Assembly (NCBI RefSeq): GCF_001570605.1
Contig: NZ_BBXG01000008.1
Location: forward strand, 62,001 to 126,000
Reading direction: 5' to 3'
Source: Herbidospora cretacea
GTDB lineage: Bacteria > Actinomycetota > Actinomycetes > Streptosporangiales > Streptosporangiaceae
DNA: 64,000 nt
Shown here: positions 42,717-50,357 of the stretch, piece after piece
Numbering within the stretch: the first letter of the stretch is position 1
How the letters are laid out: every line of letters begins with the position of its first letter
The notes under the pieces: model-generated
What the model saw: the letters and a program-made list of their open reading frames with translations, nothing else
The model's database searches: none
Told to the model about the DNA's origin: nothing
Program-made: the position numbers and the translations under genes

Positions 42717-43966
42717 CCAACCGGCGGCAGCGCCTCGCGGAGGGCCGCCACGGCGGCGGTCTCCGCGTGGTGAATGGTCGCGAGCCGCTCGCTCAGCGCC
42801 GGGAAGAAGCCGGGCGAGGGAGGGATCGCCTCCGCTTTCAGCGCCCACAGCTCCCGGGCCGCCGCCTCGGCGTCGGCCGTGCCGGACGAGCCCTCGGCCA
42901 CGGCCGCCCGGATCGCCACGAGCAGCTCCCGCACCCGCCGGTTCTCCGCCTCGGGGAGCGCCGTCTCGGCGAAGTCGTGCCACAGCCCGTGGATGCGCCG
43001 GAACTCGGCCGCGAGGTCGTGCAGCGGCAGACCGAGCAGGTCCCCGGCCTCGGCCAGGCCGTCGGCGAACAGGTCGCGGTGGTTGCCGCCGTCGCTGCCG
43101 ACCGGCTCGACCGCCTCCCACGCCGACAGCATCGCGCCCGCCAGCCCGCGCCCCCCGGCGAACACCTTCGGCCAGCCCTTCGCCGCCGACCCGTCGACGA
43201 CCGTGCGGCTCCACTTGCGCCACGCCGGCAGCGAGAACGAGTCGGAGGAACCGCTGAGATGCTCCGCGCAGTCGCGCAGCCCGGCCAGCACCGCCTCCTC
43301 CAGGTCGGGCTTGGCCGGGGTGATGGCGTGGAGCATGTTCCTGTACGACCCCACCCGCGCCCGCGCCGCGTCCAGCCGTTCCCGCTCGACCCGCAGCGGG
43401 GCGAGGTTGCGGTCGTCGACGTAGACCCCGCCCTCGTCCTCCCGGTAGACGACCACGGGATGCCCGCCGTGTCCGTCGAGGTGGGCGGGGAGGTGCCAGT
43501 AGCCGATGTGGAAGCGGTCGGGCAGCACCACGCACGCCCGCCCGGCGGCCAGCTCGGCCGACAACCGCGCCGACGCCCCCTTGGCCCCGCCGGTCAGGTG
43601 GACGTCGAAGGGCACCCCGAGCCGGGTCAGCGTGGTGTCCATCCACTTCAGCGGATACTGCCACCGGTTCCGGAACCCCAGCACGAGGGTGGCGGCGTCG
43701 TCGCGCTTGAACTCCCACAGGATGTAGCCCGCGCCGATCCCTCCCCCGGCCACGTAGACCAGCGGCTCGCTGACGGGGAACCCGCCGTTGCGCAGGATGC
43801 CGGCCACCGCGGCCGAGGCGGAGTGACGCCCGCCGTGGAGGGTCCAGCCGTGGTCGGTCTCGGGCCCCGTCGCGCCGGCGACGTGGGTGCGGGCGGTGGT
43901 GTAGCTCTCGCCCGTCTTGGCCATCCGCGCCCGGATGCGCGCCTTGAGCTGCTTCTTCCCGGTCAT
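42695..43966 (-). CDS. BtrH-like acyltransferase (BtrH N-terminal domain plus DUF4872)
   Basis: 423-residue protein. The BtrH_N part (about 35-170) shows GWTLHGGRHSASAAVAGILRN, PLVYVAGGGIGAGYILWEF and HIGYWHLPAHLDGHGGHPVVVY, a papain-like arrangement, and the rest is the helical DUF4872 region. The butirosin enzyme BtrH moves an acyl group from a carrier protein to an aminoglycoside; relatives occur in several peptide and lipid pathways. In this copy the usual N-terminal catalytic Cys position reads Arg-His (GGRHSA), so activity is uncertain. The start ATG 43966 has GGAG upstream. No carrier protein or synthetase is adjacent. Confidence 0.72.
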   Translation of the reverse strand: MTGKKQLKARIRARMAKTGESYTTARTHVAGATGPETDHGWTLHGGRHSASAAVAGILRNGGFPVSEPLVYVAGGGIGAGYILWEFKRDDAATLVLGFRNRWQYPLKWMDTTLTRLGVPFDVHLTGGAKGASARLSAELAAGRACVVLPDRFHIGYWHLPAHLDGHGGHPVVVYREDEGGVYVDDRNLAPLRVERERLDAARARVGSYRNMLHAITPAKPDLEEAVLAGLRDCAEHLSGSSDSFSLPAWRKWSRTVVDGSAAKGWPKVFAGGRGLAGAMLSAWEAVEPVGSDGGNHRDLFADGLAEAGDLLGLPLHDLAAEFRRIHGLWHDFAETALPEAENRRVRELLVAIRAAVAEGSSGTADAEAAARELWALKAEAIPPSPGFFPALSERLATIHHAETAAVAALREALPPVGQPGRPV

Positions 43967-44172
43967 GACGACTCCATCGCGGCCCACGCCGGCACCCGGC
44001 CCACGCCCGCGATGTCCGGCCCAGCCGCTTCGGTTCTCGCCAGATGAACGGGATCCGCCGCGCTCCAGAGGCGATGATGTCCCCTTTGCCCCCGCGAACG
44101 ACGGGCCGCGTGGAGACCCGCTGAAGGAGGTTGGGCGGTGGAGCCCGCCATCGCCGAACCTACCGCGCGGGG

Positions 44173-44814
44173 TCAGGTCTTCGGAAGGTCGACCTTCGGG
44201 ATCTCGACCGCGATCTCGTCGCCCAGCCGGTAGCCCGTCGCCAGGTCGAGCCGGTCGCCGCTCCAGAAGCGGCCCGGGTCGTACCAGTTGGCCGCCTTGC
44301 GGCCGGTCAGCAGCCCCATCGCCTCGTAGGTCACCGCGACCACCTCGGCGCAGTAGGCCGACTCCAGCGCCATGTCCCGCGACCGCCGCGACGGCAGCCG
44401 TCCCCGCATCCACCGCCCGGCCAGCCGCGCCGTCGAGGGGAAGGGGGTGCCGTCGAGGCGGGCGATCGTCTGGAGGACCGCGTCCTCCATCTCGCGGGTC
44501 ACGTCGGGCTGGAGCTGGCGGAGCCAGCCGCGCTGGCCGTACCTGTTCGACCACGTCGTCACGGCCTCGCGCAGGTCGTGGAGCTGCACGCCGCGCTGGC
44601 GCGTTCCCGTCCACATGTCGACGAGGGACTTGCCCAGCTCGGCGTGCCACATCAGCGGCGGGAGGTCTTCGATGACGACGGACATCCCCACGTGGTTCAC
44701 CGGGCTGTTGGTCGTCATCTGGATGGCCCGGTCGGGGACCGAACGGCCGCGGAAGACCCAGACGTCTCCGGTCCGGGTCTGGGTCAGCGCTTCGTCGAGG
44801 GTGATGCCGCTCAT
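44173..44814 (-). CDS. Permuted NlpC/P60-like (YiiX/YebB) cysteine hydrolase
   Basis: 213-residue cytoplasmic protein. The permuted papain-fold pattern is visible: RTGDVWVFRGRSVPDRAIQ, then the His in NSPVNHVGMSVV and, later, the Cys in LESAYCAEVVAVTYEAMGLL. This order (His before Cys) marks the circularly permuted NlpC/P60 group, which acts on lipids or acyl-peptides rather than peptidoglycan in some members. No signal peptide is present. The start ATG 44814 lies 17 bases from a divergent small ORF. It is in the same direction as the BtrH-like gene, 206 bases upstream of it; the gap shows no feature. Confidence 0.7.
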   Translation of the reverse strand: MSGITLDEALTQTRTGDVWVFRGRSVPDRAIQMTTNSPVNHVGMSVVIEDLPPLMWHAELGKSLVDMWTGTRQRGVQLHDLREAVTTWSNRYGQRGWLRQLQPDVTREMEDAVLQTIARLDGTPFPSTARLAGRWMRGRLPSRRSRDMALESAYCAEVVAVTYEAMGLLTGRKAANWYDPGRFWSGDRLDLATGYRLGDEIAVEIPKVDLPKT

Positions 44815-44831
44815 ATCGGTAACCTAAGCAC

Positions 44832-44993
44832 ATGCGCTGGTGGAAAATCCTGGGCCTGGCCGCGTTCGCCGGGGTAGCGGCAGGCGGAGTCGTCGCGGTG
44901 CGCGCGGAGCGCCGCCGCCGGGCCTACACCCCCGAGGAGATCCGCGACCGGCTCCGCGAACGGACGGCCGAGATCCCCTCCGAGGTCCCCTAA
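44832..44993 (+). CDS. Small single-pass membrane protein (53 aa)
   Basis: A 53-residue ORF starting MRWWKILGLAAFAGVAAGG, with one N-terminal transmembrane helix followed by a basic, then charged, tail (VRAERRRRAYTPEEIRDRLR). The structure is typical of small actinobacterial membrane peptides. It is divergent from the NlpC/P60-like gene, and its stop overlaps the end of the converging speE gene by three bases. The ribosome binding site is weak, and a leaderless transcript is possible. The function is unknown. Confidence 0.55.
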   Translation: MRWWKILGLAAFAGVAAGGVVAVRAERRRRAYTPEEIRDRLRERTAEIPSEVP

Positions 44994-45847
44994 CCCCGCA
45001 GCGAGCGGGGCGGCACGGTGTTGCCGGTCAGGGCCGCGTCGTCGATCGAGACGGGGCGGTAGGGCAGGCGCTCGAGGCGCTGGCGCATGAGGCCGACCGG
45101 GTCGGCCAGGGTGTCGGCGCGGGCGCTGACGAACGCCCACTCGTGCTCGTCGGAGCCGTAGTAGACCACCGACGGGAACGCCTGGGTGAAGCGGTCCCAG
45201 GAACGGCGCAGCGTGTCGTTGCGCCACATCGTCATGCAGCCCGCCTGGGTCGAGACGACGCCGCCGGGCGCCAGCGCCTTGCGGCACATCTCCAGGAACG
45301 GGGTTCCGTAGAGGCGGTCGTGCTGCGCGTCGCCCTCGGGGCTCTCGTCGGGGAGGTCGACCACGATGACGTCGTAGCCGGCGGCCGACTCCAGGAAGGC
45401 GTAGCCGTCCTCGTAGAGCATCCTGATCGGGCCGGTGGCCCGCTCGGCGGCGGCGAGGTCGGCGACGGTGTAGCCGTAGGGCAGGTGGTCGGCGCAGATG
45501 CGGACCGCCCGCCGGTCGATGTCGACGTGGTCGACGGCCTGGGCGCCGGCGGCGACCAGGATCTGGCAGGCGACGCCCTCGCTCGACCCGATGACCAGGC
45601 AGCGGTCGAGGCGGTCGGCGAGCAGGGCCGGCGGGATGACCAGGGCCTCGTGGTAGACGAGCTGGCTGAACTCGGTCGACTGGCGCTCGCCGCCGCAGAA
45701 CAGGCTCGCGCCCTGTTCGGTGACGGCGACGACGACGTCCTGGAACGGGGTGGCCTCCTCGTGGAGGACCTCGTCGACCCGCCAGAGCCGGCGCGTGCCC
45801 CGGGTCGTCGGCTCGTCGATCCACAGGTGTCCGTCGTGCTGGATCAC
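44990..45847 (-). CDS. speE: Spermidine synthase-like aminopropyltransferase
   Basis: 285-residue cytoplasmic enzyme that moves the aminopropyl group from decarboxylated S-adenosylmethionine to a diamine. Motifs include RQSTEFSQLVYHEALVIPP, the nucleotide-binding VIGSSEGVACQILV (a variant of the usual GGGDG), DIDRRAVRIC and DVIVVDLPDE, the catalytic Asp region. The change of GGGDG to GSSEG is worth noting and may alter substrate choice. The start GTG 45847 overlaps the speD stop as GTGA. It is the third gene of the decarboxylase-speD-speE operon. Confidence 0.87.
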   Translation of the reverse strand: MIQHDGHLWIDEPTTRGTRRLWRVDEVLHEEATPFQDVVVAVTEQGASLFCGGERQSTEFSQLVYHEALVIPPALLADRLDRCLVIGSSEGVACQILVAAGAQAVDHVDIDRRAVRICADHLPYGYTVADLAAAERATGPIRMLYEDGYAFLESAAGYDVIVVDLPDESPEGDAQHDRLYGTPFLEMCRKALAPGGVVSTQAGCMTMWRNDTLRRSWDRFTQAFPSVVYYGSDEHEWAFVSARADTLADPVGLMRQRLERLPYRPVSIDDAALTGNTVPPRSLRG

Positions 45848-46230
45848 AGGGGTACCTCCACCCGCTGGCCGCCCCTGCCGATGATCCTGGTCGTCACCCG
45901 GCCGGGGGTCAGCTCGGCGGCCAGAACGCTCACGGCCTTCCGGGGGTCGGCCCGGTCACCGCAGGTGAAAACGTCGACGAACGCAGCTCGGTGCTGGGGA
46001 TAAGTGTGCAACGAGGCGTGCGACTCGGCCAGCAGGGTCAGCACGGTGACCCCCTGGGGGACGAAACGGTGGGAGACCACCTCCATGACGGTCGCCCCCG
46101 ACTCCTTCATGGCCCTGGGCAGCAGGGTGCGTAACAGCGACTCGTCGTCGAGGAGCGCCGGGTCGGCGTCCTCGAACTCGACGATGACGTGGATGCCGCT
46201 GAAGCGGCCGATCTGCGCGGTCATGGTCAT
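45844..46230 (-). CDS. speD: S-adenosylmethionine decarboxylase proenzyme (short SpeD type)
   Basis: 128-residue proenzyme that cuts itself at a Glu-Ser bond to form a pyruvoyl group. The cleavage site is AESHASLHTYP, with Glu69-Ser70; His71 follows, and the later VDVFTCG holds the conserved catalytic Cys. This size matches the bacterial/archaeal class 1B enzymes. The product, decarboxylated SAM, feeds the neighbouring SpeE. The start ATG 46230 overlaps the previous gene stop by one base, and the stop overlaps speE. Confidence 0.94.
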   Translation of the reverse strand: MTMTAQIGRFSGIHVIVEFEDADPALLDDESLLRTLLPRAMKESGATVMEVVSHRFVPQGVTVLTLLAESHASLHTYPQHRAAFVDVFTCGDRADPRKAVSVLAAELTPGRVTTRIIGRGGQRVEVPL

Positions 46231-47417
46231 CAGCCCGGCACGCAGAAGGTCGGCAGCGCGGGCAGGCCGTTGACGGCGGCGCAGGAGTAGCTGGAGGTGT
46301 AGGCCCCCGCGTCCATGACCTCGACCGGGTCGCCCGGGGCGAGCGACAGCGGCATGGCGTAGTCGGTGTGCTTGTAGAGCACGTCATCGCCGTCGCTGGT
46401 CGGCCCGGCCAGCACGACGGGCCCGTCGGGGCCGAAGCCCGACGGGGCGTGGATGCGGTAGGCGATGGTGTCGTTCTCCGTCTCCACCAGGCCGTTGTAG
46501 CGGCCGACGTCGAGGAACACCCACCGGCGGGGATCCGCCGGCACTCCCCCGCGCACCGCGACCACTTCCGCGCGGATCATGCCAGCCGGGCCGACGAGGG
46601 ATCGGCCGGGCTCGATGACCAGTCGCGGGCGCTCACGCGGTTCGAAGTGGCGGGCGAGGGACAGGTCGACCGCCCGCGCGAACTCCTCGGGCGAGGCCGA
46701 CTGTTCGCGGTAGGAGATCGGGAAGCCCCCGCCGATGTCGATCACGGGTAACCGGACGCCCTCGGGCTCCAGCATCTTGGCGATCTTGGCGGCGGCGGCG
46801 ATCCCGGCGTCCCAGGCGGCGAGGTTGCGCTGCTGGGAGCCGACGTGGAACGTGACACCCTGAGGCCGCAGACCGCGGTCGGCGGCCTCCGCGAGCATCT
46901 CCGGCGCGGCCTCCTCGGGGCAGCCGAACTTGGCCCCGAACGGCATCGCGGCGGCCGGCGGCGTCACCTGGATGCGGCAGAAGACCTTCGAGCCGGGCGC
47001 CTCGACGATGATGTTGCGCAGGTCGCCGGGGTTGTCGAAGGCGAACGTGCGGACGCCGCGCTCGTAGGCGGCGGCCACGTCGGAGCGCTTCTTCACCGGG
47101 TTGCTGAACGACAGCCTGGACGCGGGCACCCCGCGCGCCAGGCAGAGCTCGATCTCGGCGAGGCTGGCGACGTCGAAACCGGCGCCGAGACGGGCGAACG
47201 TGGTGATGACGCCGGGTGCGGCGTTGGCCTTGACCGCGTAGAGGATCTCGGCGCCGATGAACGCCAGGCTCATCGCGCGGTAGGTCGACTCCAGTGTCGG
47301 CAGATCGATGAGCAGGCAGGGACTGGGCGTCTCGTGACGGTCGGCGAAGGCGCGCAGCCGCACTGCGGCCCCCTCCATCGCGCCCTCGACACGTCGAGTG
47401 AGAGTCAGGTCTGGCAC
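46230..47417 (-). CDS. Fold-III PLP-dependent amino acid decarboxylase (ornithine/lysine decarboxylase type)
   Basis: 395-residue alanine-racemase-fold decarboxylase, likely making putrescine or cadaverine. The PLP Lys is Lys63 in YAVKANA; other motifs are FHVGSQ, VIDIGGGFP (227-233 region), EPGRSLVG and the C-terminal VMDAGAYTSSYSCAAVNG. The motif that normally reads GPTCD, whose Cys is catalytic in ornithine decarboxylase, is GPTSDGDD here, with Ser341 in place of Cys. The start GTG 47417 follows AAGGGGGAG. It is first in the operon with speD and speE, which makes a diamine product certain in outline. A 32-bp palindrome lies just upstream. Confidence 0.88.
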   Translation of the reverse strand: MPDLTLTRRVEGAMEGAAVRLRAFADRHETPSPCLLIDLPTLESTYRAMSLAFIGAEILYAVKANAAPGVITTFARLGAGFDVASLAEIELCLARGVPASRLSFSNPVKKRSDVAAAYERGVRTFAFDNPGDLRNIIVEAPGSKVFCRIQVTPPAAAMPFGAKFGCPEEAAPEMLAEAADRGLRPQGVTFHVGSQQRNLAAWDAGIAAAAKIAKMLEPEGVRLPVIDIGGGFPISYREQSASPEEFARAVDLSLARHFEPRERPRLVIEPGRSLVGPAGMIRAEVVAVRGGVPADPRRWVFLDVGRYNGLVETENDTIAYRIHAPSGFGPDGPVVLAGPTSDGDDVLYKHTDYAMPLSLAPGDPVEVMDAGAYTSSYSCAAVNGLPALPTFCVPG

Positions 47418-47427
47418 GGCTCCCCCT

Positions 47428-47459
47428 TACTTTCCGTGGTATATCGCCCACCGAAAGTA
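47428..47459 (-). promoter_or_regulatory. 32-bp palindromic operator candidate of the polyamine operon
   Basis: TACTTTCCGTGG (47428-47439) and CCACCGAAAGTA (47448-47459) match as inverted arms at 11 of 12 positions, with an 8-base AT-rich spacer. It begins 11 bases upstream of the decarboxylase start codon, next to its ribosome binding site, so a bound protein would block transcription of the whole operon. Confidence 0.55.
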
Positions 47460-47505
47460 GTCATAGAGAACGCCTAATGACCATAACCTGAAGGTGACAC
47501 GGACC

Positions 47506-47550
47506 TTACTTAGCGAATTGGTAGAGCGACACGGTTTTAACCCTGTGGCG
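47506..47550 (+). other. tRNA-like remnant (D-arm and anticodon-arm similarity only)
   Basis: The stretch includes GAATTGGTAGAGCG, very like a tRNA D-arm, followed 6 bases later by GGTTTTAACCC, like a tRNA-Lys or tRNA-Leu anticodon arm. No acceptor stem or T-arm (GGTTCGA) can be found around it, and the anticodon stem has a mismatch. It is either a decayed tRNA fragment, such as the edge of an integration site, or chance. Confidence 0.3.
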
Positions 47551-47629
47551 AGAAGGGCAGAAGACAAGATTGCCGTCCACCCAAAGCCCGAAATTTCACC
47601 ACATGTGTGCTCTTGGTCTCTCGGTGTGA

Positions 47630-49351
47630 CTACATGTCCAGCACCACGGCCTCCCCGACGGGCGTGGAACAGCAGATCAGCGCGTCCCCCGGCGCGGGCG
47701 GTTCGAGCGGTTCGGTCCGATAGCCGATCTCACCGGCGAGCAGCCCCGTCACGCACGTGTGGCACACCCCCGTCCGGCACGACCAGCGCGCCGGCACGTC
47801 GCAGGCCTCGGCGAGCTCCAGCAGGCTGGCGTACTCCTCGCTCCACCGCACGGTCAGCCCGCTGCGCGCGAAGGTGACCTCCGGCCCGGTCCCCTGGCCG
47901 GCGGGCGGATGCGGCCGGACCTGCCGGGAACCCACGACACCGGGGTTGACAGCGGCCAGCGTGCCGAACAGTTCGGTGTGCACCCGCGACGCCGGAAGCC
48001 CGGCCCCGACCAGCGCGTCGGTCACCGCGCTCATGAAGCTCGACGGGCCGCATATATAGGCGTCGGTGTCGGCGGGCAGCCCCAGCTCGGCCAGCCGCTG
48101 GGCCGTTGGCCTGCCGATCTCCCCGCCGGGCGGCAGCTGCGCGCCGGGTTCGGGGGCGGTGAAGAAGACGTGCCGGCGCGCACCGGGGATCTCGCCGAGC
48201 AGCGCGCTCACCTCGTCGGCGAACACCTGTGATCTGACTGTACGAGTAACGTGCAGCCACCAGACCCCCCGATGAGCCCCCGTTTCAGCTCCCGTTTCAG
48301 CCAGGGTGTGGAGCATGGCCAGCACAGGGGTGACCCCGATCCCGGCGGAGATCAACGCCACCGTCGACGACGCGTCGGCCAGGGTGAAGTCGCCCCGGGG
48401 CGCGGCGACCTCCAGCGTGTCGCCCTCGGCGACCCGGGAGTGCAGGTATCCACTGACGTCGCCGCCGGGCTCGTGCTTGACCGTGATTCGATAGCCGGAC
48501 GATCCAAGCGACAGCGAGTAGCTGCGCACGGTGCCGCCGGGGATCCGCACCGTCAGGTACTGGCCGGGCAGCGCCACCGGCAGCGCCGAACCGTCGGCGG
48601 CGCCGAGGTAGAAGGAGACGGTGTCCTCGCTCTCCCGCCGCACCCGCGTGACGACGAGTGACCGGAACCCCGCCCACGCGGGCCGCGCCACCGGCCGGGC
48701 CGCCAGCATCTCGCGGAAGGACCCCTGCCAGCCGGGGCTGAGCGCGGGGTTGTCCAGCGCGGCCCGCAGCCGGGCGGGATCGCGCGGGCCGGGGAGATAG
48801 AGGAGCGCGTCGGCCTCCGCGACGGAGACCTCCCCCGCCCCGGCCGACAGGCGCTCGATCTCGTTCCCGGCCTCGACGACGCCCTCGGTGATCACCCGCA
48901 GGTAGAACCCGGGCCGCCGGTGGCCGACCAGGAGCGAGGCCATCTCCGGCACGCCCAGCCGCATCCCCACCCGGAAACAGGTGACGCGCGGCTGGGTGAC
49001 CTCGAACACGGCGCTGCCGATGCGGTAGCGGTCGCCGATGCAGACCCGGTCGTCGGGCAGCCCCTCGACGGTGAAGTTCTCCCCGAAGTGCCCCGGCACG
49101 AGGTCGTCGCGGCCGAGGTGACGACGCCAGTGGTCATAGGAGTCGGCCTGGTAGACCAGCACGGCCCGCTGCTCGCCGCCGTGCCCGTTCAGATCGCCCT
49201 GGCCGTCGCCGTCGAGGTTGAGCCGCCGCACCCGCCGCGGCCCCTCGACACTGGTCTTCCAGATGCCCGTGTGGACGGTGCGGCCCTCCCACGGCACGTC
49301 TTTGGGCAGGCCGACGTTGACCGACAGCAGTTTTCCGACAATTCCCCCCAT
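47630..49351 (-). CDS. MOSC domain/ferredoxin-type flavodoxin reductase fusion protein
   Basis: 573-residue fusion. Residues 1-215 are a MOSC domain of the YiiM type (GPRRVRRLNLDGDGQGDLNGHGGEQRAV, PGHFGENFTVEG, FEVTQPRVTCFRV; the Cys is the presumed molybdenum-cofactor ligand). Residues 225-330 are an FAD-binding reductase domain (RSYSLS) and 330-440 the NAD(P)-binding domain (ALISAGIGVTPVLAML, DAYICGPSSFM). The end is a plant-type 2Fe-2S domain (CRTGVCHTC with a distal Cys in LICCSTP). It would transfer electrons from NAD(P)H through FAD and Fe-S to a molybdenum centre, perhaps reducing N-hydroxylated compounds. It is 18 bases from the pirin gene. Confidence 0.9.
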   Translation of the reverse strand: MGGIVGKLLSVNVGLPKDVPWEGRTVHTGIWKTSVEGPRRVRRLNLDGDGQGDLNGHGGEQRAVLVYQADSYDHWRRHLGRDDLVPGHFGENFTVEGLPDDRVCIGDRYRIGSAVFEVTQPRVTCFRVGMRLGVPEMASLLVGHRRPGFYLRVITEGVVEAGNEIERLSAGAGEVSVAEADALLYLPGPRDPARLRAALDNPALSPGWQGSFREMLAARPVARPAWAGFRSLVVTRVRRESEDTVSFYLGAADGSALPVALPGQYLTVRIPGGTVRSYSLSLGSSGYRITVKHEPGGDVSGYLHSRVAEGDTLEVAAPRGDFTLADASSTVALISAGIGVTPVLAMLHTLAETGAETGAHRGVWWLHVTRTVRSQVFADEVSALLGEIPGARRHVFFTAPEPGAQLPPGGEIGRPTAQRLAELGLPADTDAYICGPSSFMSAVTDALVGAGLPASRVHTELFGTLAAVNPGVVGSRQVRPHPPAGQGTGPEVTFARSGLTVRWSEEYASLLELAEACDVPARWSCRTGVCHTCVTGLLAGEIGYRTEPLEPPAPGDALICCSTPVGEAVVLDM

Positions 49352-49369
49352 ACCGGAAACCTACCCGGC

Positions 49370-50293
49370 TCAGCGCTCGCGGCCCCGGGGCTTCAGCCGG
49401 AGAGAGGGCAGGTCAGGGGCGCGGAGCGGATCACCGTCGTAGCCGGGCACCGGGCCGAGGGCGCCCTCGCCCCACGACCGCCGGAACTCGACGATCTCGT
49501 CGTGCGACCGGCCGACGAAGTTCCACCACATGACGATCCGCTCCTCGAACGGCTCGCCACCGAGCAGCAGCAGCCGGGCGTCGCCCGCGAGGTCCACCGA
49601 GGAGCGGCCCGCGCCCAGGTAGAGCAGCGGCCCCGGCTCCAGCGCCGTCCCGGCGACCCGCGCCGTCCCCGACAACACGAGCGCGGCGTACTCCCAGGCG
49701 GGCTTCAGCGGCAGCCGCGCGGGCGCGGTCACCACGATCTCGGCCCCCACGATGGGCGTGTGGACGGTGGCGGGCGAGGCCATCCCGCCCAGGTCCCCCA
49801 GCAGGACGGTGACCGAGCAGCCGGGCTCGCTGAGCACGGGCAGATCGGGATGGTGCTCGAAGGCGGGGGCGATCTGCCGGGCGGCCTCCGGCAGGGCGAC
49901 CCAGAGCTGGGCGCCGTGCAGCCGCCCGTAGTCGGACTGCTCGGAGTGGGCGATCCCGCGACCGGCGGTCATCAGGTTGAGCTGCCCCGGCTTGATCACC
50001 TGCTCGCTGCCGAGGGTGTCGCGGTGCAGCACCTCGCCCTCGACGAGCCAGCTCACCGTCTGCAACCCCGTGTGCGGGTGGGGCGGCACCGTCATCGCGG
50101 CCGGTTCGGGGCCGTAGGCGTCGGCGAAGCACCAGGCCCCGACCATCCGCCGCCCGGCGGTGGGCAGCGTGCGGGTGACCTTCATCCCCCGGGTCCCGCC
50201 GAGGACCACGTCCCGGCCGGTCAGCAGCTCGGGTTCCCCCGGGCCCTCGCCGCCGCAGACGGCCTCGCGGGGGTCGTTCTCGAGGTTGCTCAT
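49370..50293 (-). CDS. Pirin-family bicupin protein
   Basis: 307-residue cupin protein. The N-terminal pirin domain carries the metal-binding residues in PHPHTGLQTVSWLVEGEVLHRDTLGS and GRGIAHSEQSD (His, His, His/Glu). The C-terminal cupin half is present (LLYLGAGRSSVDL). Some bacterial pirins oxidise quercetin and others bind partners; no specific role is shown here. It shares direction with the MOSC fusion, 18 bases downstream, and may be co-transcribed with it. A Met start at 50293 is clear. Confidence 0.92.
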   Translation of the reverse strand: MSNLENDPREAVCGGEGPGEPELLTGRDVVLGGTRGMKVTRTLPTAGRRMVGAWCFADAYGPEPAAMTVPPHPHTGLQTVSWLVEGEVLHRDTLGSEQVIKPGQLNLMTAGRGIAHSEQSDYGRLHGAQLWVALPEAARQIAPAFEHHPDLPVLSEPGCSVTVLLGDLGGMASPATVHTPIVGAEIVVTAPARLPLKPAWEYAALVLSGTARVAGTALEPGPLLYLGAGRSSVDLAGDARLLLLGGEPFEERIVMWWNFVGRSHDEIVEFRRSWGEGALGPVPGYDGDPLRAPDLPSLRLKPRGRER

Positions 50294-50312
50294 GTTCGGA
50301 AACCTACCGAAA

Positions 50313-50340
50313 AGGGCCCCGCTCGGACGAGCGAGGCCCT
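50313..50340 (-). terminator. Rho-independent terminator of the membrane-protein gene
   Basis: Read on the minus strand, an interrupted stem AGGGCC-CGCTCG with CGAGCG-GGCCCT closes over a short loop and is followed by TTTT. It is placed just downstream of the 409-residue protein gene and upstream of pirin. Confidence 0.75.
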
Positions 50341-50357
50341 GATCAGAGAGGTGGGTG

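Noticed and set aside
47506-47550. Functional tRNA gene
   Set aside because: No acceptor stem or T-arm can be formed and the anticodon stem is mismatched.
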